32,257 bases of DNA from Hungatella sp. UBA3402 (GTDB taxonomy: Bacteria; Bacillota; Clostridia; Lachnospirales; Lachnospiraceae), in assembly GCA_002358555.1 (NCBI GenBank), contig DEPC01000186.1, positions 681-32,937 of the forward strand, in the 5' to 3' direction. Positions 1 through 7,090 of the stretch are shown here, piece by piece (position 1 is the first letter of the stretch; each line of letters starts with the position of its first letter). The translations under genes were made by a program, and so were the position numbers. The notes under the pieces are model-generated. The model worked only from the letters and a program-made list of their open reading frames with translations. It was not told the DNA's origin and did not search any database.

Positions 1-4
1 AAAA

Positions 5-90
5 CGGAGAGGGTGGGATTCGAACCCACGCGCCCTTGCGGACAAACGGTTTTCAAGACCGCCTCGTTATGACCGCTTCGATACCTCTCC
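5..90 (-). tRNA. tRNA-Ser (anticodon UGA)
   Basis: Read on the minus strand this folds as a class II tRNA. The acceptor stem GGAGAGG (84-90) pairs with CCTCTCC (6-12) and the discriminator base is G. The anticodon loop CTTGAAA carries TGA, reading UCA codons. A long variable arm follows, and the T arm contains GTTCGAATC. The long variable arm and anticodon identify serine. The 3' CCA is not encoded: a run of T follows the discriminator. It has its own promoter just upstream. Confidence 0.96.
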
Positions 91-104
91 AAACGTGCTT
101 TTCA

Positions 105-133
105 ATTATATATCACACATCTTTGTTTGTCAA
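105..133 (-). promoter_or_regulatory. Consensus sigma-A promoter of tRNA-Ser
   Basis: On the minus strand TTGACA (128-133), a 17-base spacer and TATAAT (105-110) match the housekeeping consensus exactly. The predicted start lies about 8 bases before the mature tRNA 5' end, as expected for a strongly expressed tRNA gene. Confidence 0.87.
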
Positions 134-365
134 GCACTTTTTTCCAAGTTTTGAAGAGCTTCCTTAGCGAATCATTTTTTGGTCTTGTTACCATTTCTAT
201 TTCGTTTGACAGCTTAGACATTTTATCATCAAAATTCGATGTTGTCAACTATTTTTTTCATCTTTTTTTAGTTTGGGAAAGCTTCCATTCTAGGCAACGT
301 GTATTATTGCCGCATTTAATCAATATATTGTATAATATGATAGAAATTTTAGAATATATTGATTT

Positions 366-521
366 TTTTGAGTTTCCCCATTTTTGAAATTTATACCTCT
401 GACCTCCGCATAAAATCAATATTTTCCATAAAAGGGACAATCACAACTGACAATTCCCATTTCGTTTCGTATTTATGCGGCTTTTCAGAAAATCGACAGA
501 AAAAAATGGGAAAACTCAAAA
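366..521. repeat. Long inverted repeat (MITE-like or structured RNA)
   Basis: The arm at 366-385 (core GAGTTTCCCCATTTTT) is the reverse complement of 502-521 at 19 of 20 positions. Nested inside is a perfect 9-base pair of arms, CCGCATAAA (406-414) with TTTATGCGG (472-480). The two pairs can form together as one long hairpin. No coding sequence is convincing inside. It could be a non-autonomous transposable element or a transcribed structure; low sequence complexity calls for caution. Confidence 0.5.
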
Positions 522-864
522 TTGATTTTACAAATAGTCTTTTGCATGAAATTGTGTAAATTCATTAGGAATCAATCATTATACTACTGGAATTAAGAAT
601 AAAATATATGTTTTGTTATAGAAAATTCCTTTGTATATAATTATTTGAAATGTAACCGCAATCCTATTAGCTTTCGATGATGGGTTAAGGGCACAAAACG
701 AATGGTTGCGATGACCTGCATTTCCTGCTATCATCTATCCATACACGAACATTGATAATGATAACTGTATATCAATGGTTGTGTCGAGAAATTCATGCGA
801 AAACCAAGCCTTCCTTCAACATGTAATATATACAAGCTACAAAGGTATGGGATATAACCGTTAT

Positions 865-1012
865 AGGGCAGGAACTGCCCGAATTTACTCCTGTGCAGAT
901 AGTAGATTATGAGGGTGCTATGTGCCAGTGGTACACGGTTAGCATGGACCGAAGCGAAGACCTATGAAACAGGAAGTCCTTTGGCTTTAGACAATGGGTA
1001 GTTCATTATTAC
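865..1012 (+). pseudogene. Decayed IS200/IS605-type element end (TnpB C-terminal remnant)
   Basis: One plus-strand frame reads like the C-terminal tail of a TnpB protein: a stretch RAGTARIY, then a stop-broken region, then MKQEV. It is followed by a GGAAGTCC...TTTAG...GGGTAGTTCA segment (about 970-1003) that looks like an eroded end hairpin of such elements. The frame has several stops and no upstream body of the gene, so it is a relic. The family call rests on remembered similarity of these tails and is tentative. Confidence 0.38.
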
Positions 1013-1094
1013 AGGATTTTGGCAAAAACCAAATTGTAGAAATTGATTATAAAAAGCCGAATTAACTAGCATAACAGGTTAAAATATATTTGAA

Positions 1095-1350
1095 ACTTTG
1101 ACACTCCCCACAACTAAAGCAGGAGAATTCTTGTTTCTACTACTACTGCATTGGCTGATGCCTTACAATATCTCAATATCTTACACAATATCCACAAGCT
1201 AGATGATATGGTTCCTGCGTGTCCCACGGTACAGTGGTTTCACGAATGGCAGTACATTCGTACTTTGGATATATCACACATGCAAGGAACTCGTTTTTCG
1301 CATAGGATTTCTCCGTGCAACTGGATATATCCAGTTTTCAACGAATCATG
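1095..1350 (-). pseudogene. Second decayed IS200/IS605-type element end, opposite orientation
   Basis: On the minus strand, GAAACAAGAATTCTCC...CTTTAG...GGGGAGTGTCA (1095-1138) has the same layout as the segment at 966-1003 on the plus strand, so two element ends appear to face each other about 90 bases apart. The DNA behind it (1140-1350) has no intact frame. I see a resemblance to element ends and infer decay; the exact family (TnpB or IscB type) cannot be settled by eye. Confidence 0.35.
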
Positions 1351-1574
1351 AAAGGTTATCACAGCCTATAATGTAAAGTCTTTATTTTCGTAGCAATGTT
1401 CTGCTATCAATAGAATGGTAATACAAAAGTGGTTATTGAAATACCAGTTGAAAAACCGTCCATCTCAATTATTTGCGTAAATTCGGTGAATATGTCTTAT
1501 ATCCCTATAGCTAAAGTAAAGGATTTTACAACATATTGGATAAAGAAGCAAATTTTAAATATTGCATAAATTTG

Positions 1575-1754
1575 TTTATTATACAGCAGTTTACAACTTT
1601 TTTATTTTTACCTAAACTATCTGTTATAAGACGATTTCTATAGAATAAATATGCAAATTTAATGCTAAATTTACCTAAAATAAGAATAGTTATGCAATAC
1701 ATAGTTGCTAATTATAGGCTTTTGAAAAAGTTGTAAACGGGTATTTATTATACA
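1575..1754. mobile_element. MITE-like element with terminal inverted repeats and flanking direct repeats
   Basis: GTTTACAACTTTTT (1589-1602) is the perfect 14-base reverse complement of 1725-1738. The pair is flanked by a perfect 11-base direct repeat TTTATTATACA (1575-1585 and 1744-1754), placed 3 and 5 bases outside the arms. This is the layout of a small non-autonomous element with a target duplication, although the unequal spacing is irregular. There is no coding sequence inside. Confidence 0.5.
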
Positions 1755-1837
1755 AAGACAAATTTAAAATTTTATCTTTGCCTTATCCTCGATTGAAGGA
1801 TAAAACCTAGATTTATTATGCAGCTTTCTGGAATTGT

Positions 1838-2575
1838 TCATTTATAGTTTGAACTACTGTTTTTAGATATCATACGCCTTCTTAAAAAAGCCTTGGCAAT
1901 TTCTAGGTCTTCTGGAGTTGTCACCTTGATATTTTCATAACTTCCTTTTATTAAATGAACCTTATGTTGAGTTATTGTCTCTACTACCATAGCATCATCT
2001 GTAATTCCTTGTTGTAATGATATATTTTCAAATAGTTTATCATACGCAGATTTTATTAAATCATAGGAAAATGCCTGTGGTGTTTGAACCATCCACAGGC
2101 TGTTACGGTCAGGTGTATAAGAAGCATTTCCCTCTTGGTCAATCACTTTGATAGTATCTTTGACTGGCATACCTACTACACATGCTCCATATCTTTCTGC
2201 TCCATCTATAGCAGCTTCAATCATATTCTTTGCGATACAAGGTCTTGCGCCATCATGAATCAAGATATTATCACAGCCATAAGCTGCTTTTAGTCCTTCA
2301 TATACAGAATGATATCTTTCTTTTCCACCAGGCACAATAGCTACAATTTTAGTAAATCCATATGCCTCCACAATATGATTGCGGCAAAATCCTTCTTCTC
2401 CATTCCCTGTCACTAGAACAATACTGTCAACAGAACTATTTTCAAAGGCTTCCAAAGAATAATATAAAAGAGGATGTCCCTCTAATTCTAGATATTGTTT
2501 TTGTATCTGACTACCCATCCTACTGCCTTTTCCAGCAGCCAGCACAATAGCAATTGTTTTTTTTGTTTTCTGCAT
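1838..2575 (-). CDS. ispD: 2-C-methyl-D-erythritol 4-phosphate cytidylyltransferase
   Basis: Transfers CMP from CTP to 2-C-methyl-D-erythritol 4-phosphate in the cytosolic non-mevalonate (MEP) isoprenoid pathway. The 245-residue protein opens with the nucleotide-binding signature LAAGKGSRMG (about 12-21). It also carries DGARP (about 105), NSLWMVQTPQ, TDDA and KVTTPEDL near the end, all expected for IspD; length is close to the usual 225-240. The ATG start has only a weak AGG about nine bases upstream. It is the last gene of the minus-strand run tsaD-ispD, separated from tsaD by 181 bases holding interleaved inverted repeats, so it may have its own promoter or leader. No other MEP gene is present. 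Confidence 0.95.
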   Translation of the reverse strand: MQKTKKTIAIVLAAGKGSRMGSQIQKQYLELEGHPLLYYSLEAFENSSVDSIVLVTGNGEEGFCRNHIVEAYGFTKIVAIVPGGKERYHSVYEGLKAAYGCDNILIHDGARPCIAKNMIEAAIDGAERYGACVVGMPVKDTIKVIDQEGNASYTPDRNSLWMVQTPQAFSYDLIKSAYDKLFENISLQQGITDDAMVVETITQHKVHLIKGSYENIKVTTPEDLEIAKAFLRRRMISKNSSSNYK

Positions 2576-2620
2576 TGATTATTACCTAAATAAAAAATCT
2601 CAGGAATACATCTTAATGTA

Positions 2621-2730
2621 ACCATTTGGAGCAAGAAATCTCCCTCTTGTAAGGGGGAAAACTCGTCATTGTGTTAGATTGCTAATACTTTAACCAAATG
2701 GTGATATTACGAATTACCTGTTCTTGCTCC
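2621..2730 (-). repeat. Interleaved inverted repeats in the tsaD-ispD gap
   Basis: Two perfect inverted repeats cross each other: ACCATTTGG (2621-2629) with CCAAATGGT (2694-2702), and GGAGCAAGAA (2628-2637) with TTCTTGCTCC (2721-2730). Between them CCCT/AGGG can form a small hairpin. In RNA the order a-b-a'-b' would be a pseudoknot or two alternative folds in the ispD leader. It may equally be a small decayed element. Confidence 0.4.
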
Positions 2731-2756
2731 ATTACTTTTAAAAGCTCTTTCTGCTT

Positions 2757-3794
2757 TTATCTTTCCCCTAGCTTCAAGTTTGGAACTGCATTCAAATCCC
2801 ATCTACTCCTGGTGCCATTGATATATTCATAGTACCCAGCAGTTCCGATCATTGCTGCATTGTCTGTACAGAAAATTGGTGAAGGGCAATAAAACTTAAA
2901 TCTTGCTTTTGTACAAGCTTTTTTCATCTCTGCCCGAAGCACTGAATTGGAGGCCACCCCTCCAGCAATGGCAATTTTATCATATCCTAGCTCCTTTGCT
3001 GCCTCTATCGTATGGCTCACCAAAACCTCAACTACTGCATATTGAAAGGAAGCAACAAGATTGGGGATACAAATTACTTCTTTCATCATTTGGGCATGAT
3101 TAATATAATTCAATACTGCTGATTTTAGACCGCTGAAGCTGAAATCATAAGGGGCTCCTTCCACCTTTGCCCGCGGGAAATGAATAGCTTTTGGATCGCC
3201 TTTTTTGGCTTCTTTGTCAATCTTGGGTCCGCCAGGATATCCTAACCCTACAGCCCTTGCCACTTTATCGAATGCCTCTCCTGCTGCATCGTCCCTGGTA
3301 TGCCCTAAAATTTCAAATTCTCCATAATCTTTCACTACTACTAGATGGGTATGACCGCCAGATACAATCAAACATATAAAGGGAGGTTCTAAATCTGGAT
3401 GTTCAATAAAGTTTGCTGATACATGTCCTTCAATATGATGTACCCCCACTAAAGGTTTTTTAGCTGCATAGGCAATCGCTTTGGCCTCTGCCACTCCTAC
3501 AAGTAAAGCCCCCACCAACCCTGGACCATAAGTAACTGCAATGGCTGTTATTTTTTCTAAAGTAATATTGGATTGCTGCAATGCAGTTTCAATCACTTGG
3601 TTAATCTTTTCAATATGCTTTCTGGATGCAATCTCTGGAACCACTCCGCCATATAAGGTATGCAAATCAATTTGGGAGGAAATGATATTGGACAACACCT
3701 CTCGTCCATTTTTCACCACAGCAGCCGCAGTCTCATCGCAAGAACTTTCAATCGCAAGAATATAAACATCTTCTTCTATTCTACTTTTTTTCAT
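2757..3794 (-). CDS. tsaD: tRNA N6-adenosine threonylcarbamoyltransferase TsaD
   Basis: Catalytic subunit that transfers the threonylcarbamoyl group from threonylcarbamoyl-AMP to A37 of ANN-decoding tRNAs (t6A), working with TsaB and TsaE, both encoded nearby (5947-7088). The protein begins with the ASKHA-type LAIESSCDET, has the metal-binding pair in HIEGH (about residues 120-124), SGGHTHLVV, the FSFSGLKSA segment and a C-terminal TDNAAMIG aspartate. About 345 residues is normal. I chose the ATG at 3794: GAGGA lies six bases upstream, whereas the in-frame TTG at 3800 would abut that site. The start sits two bases after the rnz stop, so translation is probably coupled. Confidence 0.96.
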   Translation of the reverse strand: MKKSRIEEDVYILAIESSCDETAAAVVKNGREVLSNIISSQIDLHTLYGGVVPEIASRKHIEKINQVIETALQQSNITLEKITAIAVTYGPGLVGALLVGVAEAKAIAYAAKKPLVGVHHIEGHVSANFIEHPDLEPPFICLIVSGGHTHLVVVKDYGEFEILGHTRDDAAGEAFDKVARAVGLGYPGGPKIDKEAKKGDPKAIHFPRAKVEGAPYDFSFSGLKSAVLNYINHAQMMKEVICIPNLVASFQYAVVEVLVSHTIEAAKELGYDKIAIAGGVASNSVLRAEMKKACTKARFKFYCPSPIFCTDNAAMIGTAGYYEYINGTRSRWDLNAVPNLKLGER

Positions 3795-3796
3795 TG

Positions 3797-4708
3797 TCAA
3801 TCCTCATCAAATTCTAGTTCTGCTGTTTTTCCATCTTTAGCTGCAATGGTGGCTGGAAATATCTGGCGGACCTTATCGATATACTCATCTGGTCTGGTAA
3901 GAGATGGGCTATAATGAGTCAGCCATAAAGCTTTTGGCTGTGCTTCTTTTGCCAGTCTGGCTGCCTCGTAAAAAGTCATATGCTTATATTCTCTGGCTTT
4001 TGCCTCTTTTCCCTCTTCCCCATACATACCTTCACAGATAAATAAATCTGCCTCCTTGGCATATTCTGCAATAACTGGAACTGGTCTGGTATCTGTACAA
4101 TAGACCACCTTCAACCCTCGACGTGCAGGCCCCAGAACCATATCTGGAGTGTATCTGACTCCTTCTCCTTCTATTGTCTCACCTTTTTGCAGGCGATTCC
4201 ACAGCTTCATAGGAATATTCTGTGCTTTTGCCCGTTCTACATCAAATCTTCCCTTTCTAGGAATAGAAATGGCATATCCATAGCAAACTACATTGTGATT
4301 GACCCGATAAGCATCAATATGATAAGGACCAAATCTCAAATGTTCTCTTGGCTCTGTCAATTCTACAAACCGTAGCTCAAAAGGCAGTTCTGGTGCAATC
4401 ATCCGCAGAGCAGATACCACCCTTTCCAATCCTCTGGGTCCTACTAAGGTCAGTGGTTCCTCCCGTTCTGCATTTCCCATGGTCAGCAAAAGCCCTGGCA
4501 ATCCACTGATATGGTCTGCATGGTAATGAGTAAAACAAATAATATCAATGGGTTTGGGACTCCACCCCTTTTCCTTTAAAGCAATCTGAGTTCCCTCTCC
4601 GCAGTCTATCAATAGGCTGCTGCCGTCACAGCGGGCCATCATAGATGTGAGCCACCGATATGGAAGTGGCATCATTCCCCCTGTTCCTAGCAGACAAATA
4701 TCTAACAT
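3797..4708 (-). CDS. rnz: Ribonuclease Z (tRNA 3'-endonuclease)
   Basis: Metallo-beta-lactamase-fold nuclease that removes the 3' trailer of tRNA precursors. This matters for tRNAs without an encoded CCA, such as the tRNA-Ser at 5-90. The zinc-binding HYHADH motif lies at 61-66, preceded by an LLGTGG start and LLIDCGEGTQ; downstream are VNHNVVCYGY, YCTDTRP and LTHYSP, the further metal-ligand motifs of the family. At 303 residues it is a typical short tRNase Z. The ATG start has GGAG eight bases upstream. It is followed almost without gap by tsaD. Confidence 0.95.
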   Translation of the reverse strand: MLDICLLGTGGMMPLPYRWLTSMMARCDGSSLLIDCGEGTQIALKEKGWSPKPIDIICFTHYHADHISGLPGLLLTMGNAEREEPLTLVGPRGLERVVSALRMIAPELPFELRFVELTEPREHLRFGPYHIDAYRVNHNVVCYGYAISIPRKGRFDVERAKAQNIPMKLWNRLQKGETIEGEGVRYTPDMVLGPARRGLKVVYCTDTRPVPVIAEYAKEADLFICEGMYGEEGKEAKAREYKHMTFYEAARLAKEAQPKALWLTHYSPSLTRPDEYIDKVRQIFPATIAAKDGKTAELEFDED

Positions 4709-4799
4709 AGTAAAGTCTCCATTCTTTCTACCGATATATCTTATATCTTATGATGTCTTTACTATACTAACAGATATCGCCTAAAATATCAAACCTAAA

Positions 4800-5042
4800 C
4801 TATAAAAATTCCCTGATTTCTTCCACCTCCACAGAAATACGGAAATTTCTTAATAATTCATCATAACATTCCTCACATAAATCAAACCGATGGATTTCTC
4901 CGTCCTTTTCCGAAAAATAGTCCCAGGCATGTTCCACATTCAACGCCCCTTCTCTCATGATTCCGTCTTTTACTACCAATTTTTTTCCGCAGCAATTACA
5001 GATAACTGTTTCCAGCTCTCCATTACTTTTGTATTTTCTCAT
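4800..5042 (-). CDS. Small zinc-finger-like protein, unknown function
   Basis: An 80-residue acidic protein with two cysteine pairs: CNCCGKK (about 15-21) and CEECYDELL (about 56-64). They probably bind one zinc ion, as in small treble-clef or rubredoxin-like folds. There is no signal peptide or membrane segment. The ATG has AAAGGTGA upstream. It lies 91 bases before rnz in the same direction and downstream of the candidate structured RNA at 5128-5419. I do not recognise a named family; the conserved-looking cysteines and good start support a real gene. Confidence 0.72.
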   Translation of the reverse strand: MRKYKSNGELETVICNCCGKKLVVKDGIMREGALNVEHAWDYFSEKDGEIHRFDLCEECYDELLRNFRISVEVEEIREFL

Positions 5043-5127
5043 CTCATTCTCACCTTTCTTAATTCCACATTTTCCTAAGAATCTGGAGTTTGCCCTGCCA
5101 TACCTCTCTGAAGGCTTTAAGTACTCT

Positions 5128-5419
5128 TAAAAAATCAAGCCCTCCCCCGAAAGATTCTGCATCTCTTCTCAGTCCATGGCCCTAAAGGACAAAGAGATTT
5201 TCGCAATCTTCCTTTCCGCACGCCTGTCATCTGCTGGAGGCATATCAGATGGGGATTGACTCCCGCCACTGATACAGGCAAGTTGCTCACCACCTATGGA
5301 GGCAGGAGTCATCCCTATCTGATAGAACAAAGAGTCCGGCTCGCTGGACTTTTGCGCCAAAGCGCGACTGCACCAGCAGCCATTTTCCTTATGCACATAG
5401 TGCGCCTCCCCCAGAAGGG
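5128..5419 (-). ncRNA. Candidate structured non-coding RNA
   Basis: This GC-richer island lies in an otherwise gene-free gap (5043-5531). A 25-base arm at 5243-5267 pairs with 5301-5325 (TATCAGAT with ATCTGATA, then GACTCC with GGAGTC, then GCC with GGC) with few mismatches and a 33-base loop. Near the 5' end GCAC/GTGC and TGCGCC/GGCGCA-like short hairpins appear. A GGGGGAGG block is found near both ends, and the 5' AAGC...CC can pair with the 3' GG...GCTT. A minus-strand promoter precedes it and a T6 run (complement of 5129-5134) follows. An open frame inside (5169-5396) lacks protein-like character. I cannot name the RNA; the Clostridia raiA-motif class is one candidate to test. Confidence 0.5.
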
Positions 5420-5425
5420 TTTTGC

Positions 5426-5455
5426 TTTATAGGACACAATTTTCTATAAAGTAAA
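5426..5455 (-). promoter_or_regulatory. Putative promoter of the structured RNA
   Basis: On the minus strand TTTACT (5450-5455), an 18-base spacer and TATAAA (5426-5431) give a reasonable sigma-A match. It starts inside the T tract of the rimI terminator, so one transcription unit ends where the next begins. Confidence 0.5.
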
Positions 5456-5487
5456 AAAGGGATAGCCACAGTCTTAGTGGATACCCC
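5451..5487 (-). terminator. Rho-independent terminator after rimI
   Basis: On the minus strand GGGTATCCAC (5477-5486) pairs with GTGGCTATCCC (5459-5469) around a 7-base loop, with one bulge. It is followed directly by TTTTTT. It closes the tex-tsaE-tsaB-rimI transcription unit. Confidence 0.8.
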
Positions 5488-5531
5488 TACATTATAAAGG
5501 TTTCTTGTATGATTTTTAAGTGGAAAATGTT

Positions 5532-5600
5532 TCAAATCCCGCGCCGCCACATGATAATTGCATCCTCTGTAGGCTCTCTATAATAGTCCTTGCGACGACC
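5532..5600 (-). pseudogene. rimI: Stranded C-terminal codons of rimI after in-frame stop
   Basis: Beyond the TAA at 5601-5603 the same frame continues for 22 codons to TGA (5532-5534). It encodes GRRKDYY...EDAIIMW, the expected last strand of RimI acetyltransferases. With these codons the gene would be 144 residues, the usual family length. One base change (for example TAA from an isoleucine or lysine codon) would explain the break. Confidence 0.8.
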
Positions 5601-5966
5601 TTATTCCGAAAAACCACAGGATTCATATAAGTTTATGGCCTTTTCATTATTTACTCGTACATCTAAAGTCATATCCTCTACCCCCTGACTTTTGGCATAT
5701 TCTACCATTCTTTCCATCAATTTTCTGCCGAAACCTTGTCTTCGCATCTCAGGATGAACAGCAACACGCTCAATTTCCCCCTCTCCTGCTACAATGCGAA
5801 AATTGGCATAACCTGCTACATTTCCATATTGCTCCACTACTATATAGTGGTCTAAACCATTGGAAAATCCTTGTTCCAGAACAGAAAATGACCAAGGAAC
5901 AGAAAAACATAGCCTTTCCAACTCTGCCACTGCCTCCAAGTCTTCCTTATTCATCCATCTGACCAT
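5601..5966 (-). CDS. rimI: RimI-type N-alpha-acetyltransferase, truncated by an in-frame stop
   Basis: GNAT-family enzyme; RimI acetylates the N-terminus of ribosomal protein S18 from acetyl-CoA. The acetyl-CoA-binding turn RRQGFGRKLM and the NNEKAINLYESCGF segment are clear. The start is the ATG at 5966 (MVRWMNKEDLEAV), which overlaps the end of tsaB by 20 bases; upstream codons in the same frame are tsaB read out of register. The frame stops at TAA (5601-5603) right after GFSE. About 22 conserved C-terminal residues are left untranslated, so the product is 121 instead of about 144 residues. It could be inactive, rescued by readthrough, or a sequencing error. Its place after tsaB is common in Firmicutes. 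Confidence 0.85.
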   Translation of the reverse strand: MVRWMNKEDLEAVAELERLCFSVPWSFSVLEQGFSNGLDHYIVVEQYGNVAGYANFRIVAGEGEIERVAVHPEMRRQGFGRKLMERMVEYAKSQGVEDMTLDVRVNNEKAINLYESCGFSE

Positions 5967-6657
5967 TTTTTTCCTCCCTCTCCCGTTCTGCCTGGGATTT
6001 ACGCAAATAATTCGGTTGAAACTGCGCTGCATCTTCTTTGATATCTTTTTTGTAATATTCCATGCCAAGAGCAGCCACACAGGCAGCCCTCTGTCGATTA
6101 TGGGAAGCTGGAGCAAATTCATAAGGTACTTTCATTTCTTGTATAATCTGATTTTGGTTCACTGGTACTCCATCACCCAAAAAGATTACAGATTCTTCTC
6201 TTTCATTTAACAGTCTAATCAGTTCTCCCATATCCATAGCACATTGCTGTTTTACTATCTCGATTCCATGATGCATATGATACAATCCTGTATAGACTTG
6301 ATTTCGTCTGGCATCCATAATAGGACATATTAAAGCATGACTTCCCCACAGATTATATGCTATGGCATCTACAGTAGGCACATGAATCAATGGTTTTTTG
6401 ATAGCTAATCCTAATCCTTTGGCAGTTGCAGAACCAATTCTTAAACCTGTAAATGAACCAGGCCCTCCAGCTACAGCAATGGCATCTATGGTTTCCAAAT
6501 CCATCTCCAGCATTCTCATCACTTCATCAATCATAGGAAGTAAGGTCTGAGAATGAGTCTTTTTAAAATTTACTGTGTACTCTGCTGTCAACACATCATC
6601 ACTGACTACTGCAACCGAGGCAACCAGAGATGAGCTTTCGATTCCTAATATTTTCAT
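5947..6657 (-). CDS. tsaB: tRNA threonylcarbamoyladenosine biosynthesis protein TsaB
   Basis: Non-catalytic ASKHA-fold partner of TsaD in t6A synthesis; it scaffolds the TsaB-TsaD-TsaE complex. The 236-residue protein starts MKILGIESSS and has the family signature GGPGSFTGLRIG (about 66-77), followed by ATAKGLGLA. Near the end FQPNYLRKSQAERE is the usual C-terminal PxYLR motif. It begins 4 bases inside the end of tsaE (ATGA overlap) and its last codons overlap the rimI start, so the three genes are translationally coupled. Confidence 0.95.
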   Translation of the reverse strand: MKILGIESSSLVASVAVVSDDVLTAEYTVNFKKTHSQTLLPMIDEVMRMLEMDLETIDAIAVAGGPGSFTGLRIGSATAKGLGLAIKKPLIHVPTVDAIAYNLWGSHALICPIMDARRNQVYTGLYHMHHGIEIVKQQCAMDMGELIRLLNEREESVIFLGDGVPVNQNQIIQEMKVPYEFAPASHNRQRAACVAALGMEYYKKDIKEDAAQFQPNYLRKSQAEREREEKNGQMDE

Positions 6658-7088
6658 GACTTCTGTCTTTCCTCCACGGTAATCCTTCGATAGCCAAATC
6701 CCTTGTCCACATTCTTTTCAATCAATATCCATACTGCCTTTGTGGGCAAAATTTCTCTGATGAGAGATGGCCATTCTATCAGACATACTCCTTCCCCATA
6801 AAAGCAATCCTCATAGCCAATTTCATCCATTTCCTCCACATCTCCAATACGATATACATCAAAATGATACAATGGCATCCGTCCGTCCTCATATTGCTGC
6901 AAGATAGTGAATGTTGGACTGTTTACTGTCTCATGAACTCCAAGCCCTTTGGCAAATCCCTGAGTAAACACGGTCTTACCTACCCCTAAATCTCCCTCCA
7001 AACAGTAGATAGTTCCTGGCTCTGCTTTCTCTCCAAGCTGTCTTCCAAGCTCATAAGTCTCCTCTGGCCTTTTTGTTTCATACACCAT
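6654..7088 (-). CDS. tsaE: tRNA threonylcarbamoyladenosine biosynthesis ATPase TsaE
   Basis: P-loop ATPase needed for multiple turnover of the TsaB-TsaD t6A complex. Walker A EGDLGVGKT lies at 31-39, followed by FTQGFAKGLG and SPTFT. The later HFDVYR and CLIEWP motifs are diagnostic for this family. The length of 144 residues is normal. It starts 2 bases after the YcxB-like gene and overlaps tsaB by 4 bases, within the operon that begins at tex. Confidence 0.95.
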   Translation of the reverse strand: MVYETKRPEETYELGRQLGEKAEPGTIYCLEGDLGVGKTVFTQGFAKGLGVHETVNSPTFTILQQYEDGRMPLYHFDVYRIGDVEEMDEIGYEDCFYGEGVCLIEWPSLIREILPTKAVWILIEKNVDKGFGYRRITVEERQKS

Positions 7089-7090
7089 TT

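Larger units (their letters stand above)
134..1837. other. Gene-poor AT-rich region with decayed mobile DNA
   Basis: About 1.7 kb between the tRNA-Ser promoter and ispD has no convincing gene. All open frames are short, lack ribosome binding sites and resemble no family I know. What it does hold is listed separately: a long inverted repeat (366-521), two IS200/IS605-like remnants (about 865-1012 and 1095-1350) and a MITE-like element (1575-1754). A possible orphan plus-strand promoter (TTGCCG at 307, 18-base spacer, TATAAT at 331) precedes the first repeat. A short hairpin (TTATCCT 1783-1789 with AGGATAA 1797-1803) sits beyond the ispD stop and could be a weak terminator, but it has no T tract. 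Confidence 0.7.

Noticed and set aside
127..387. 86-codon plus-strand open frame next to the tRNA
   Set aside because: Phenylalanine-rich translation of T-rich DNA overlapping the tRNA promoter; no start signals.
1151..1351. 66-codon plus-strand open frame
   Set aside because: No ribosome binding site or family resemblance; it lies antisense to the decayed element end.
1783..1803. Rho-independent terminator after ispD
   Set aside because: Seven-base stem without a T tract on either strand; noted only as a possible weak hairpin.
5169..5396. 75-codon open frame on the minus strand
   Set aside because: It overlies the long inverted repeat and other hairpins of the candidate RNA, has no ribosome binding site and its composition follows the RNA structure.
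5967..6122. N-terminal extension of rimI
   Set aside because: These codons are tsaB read in another frame; the ATG at 5966 fits the family start.
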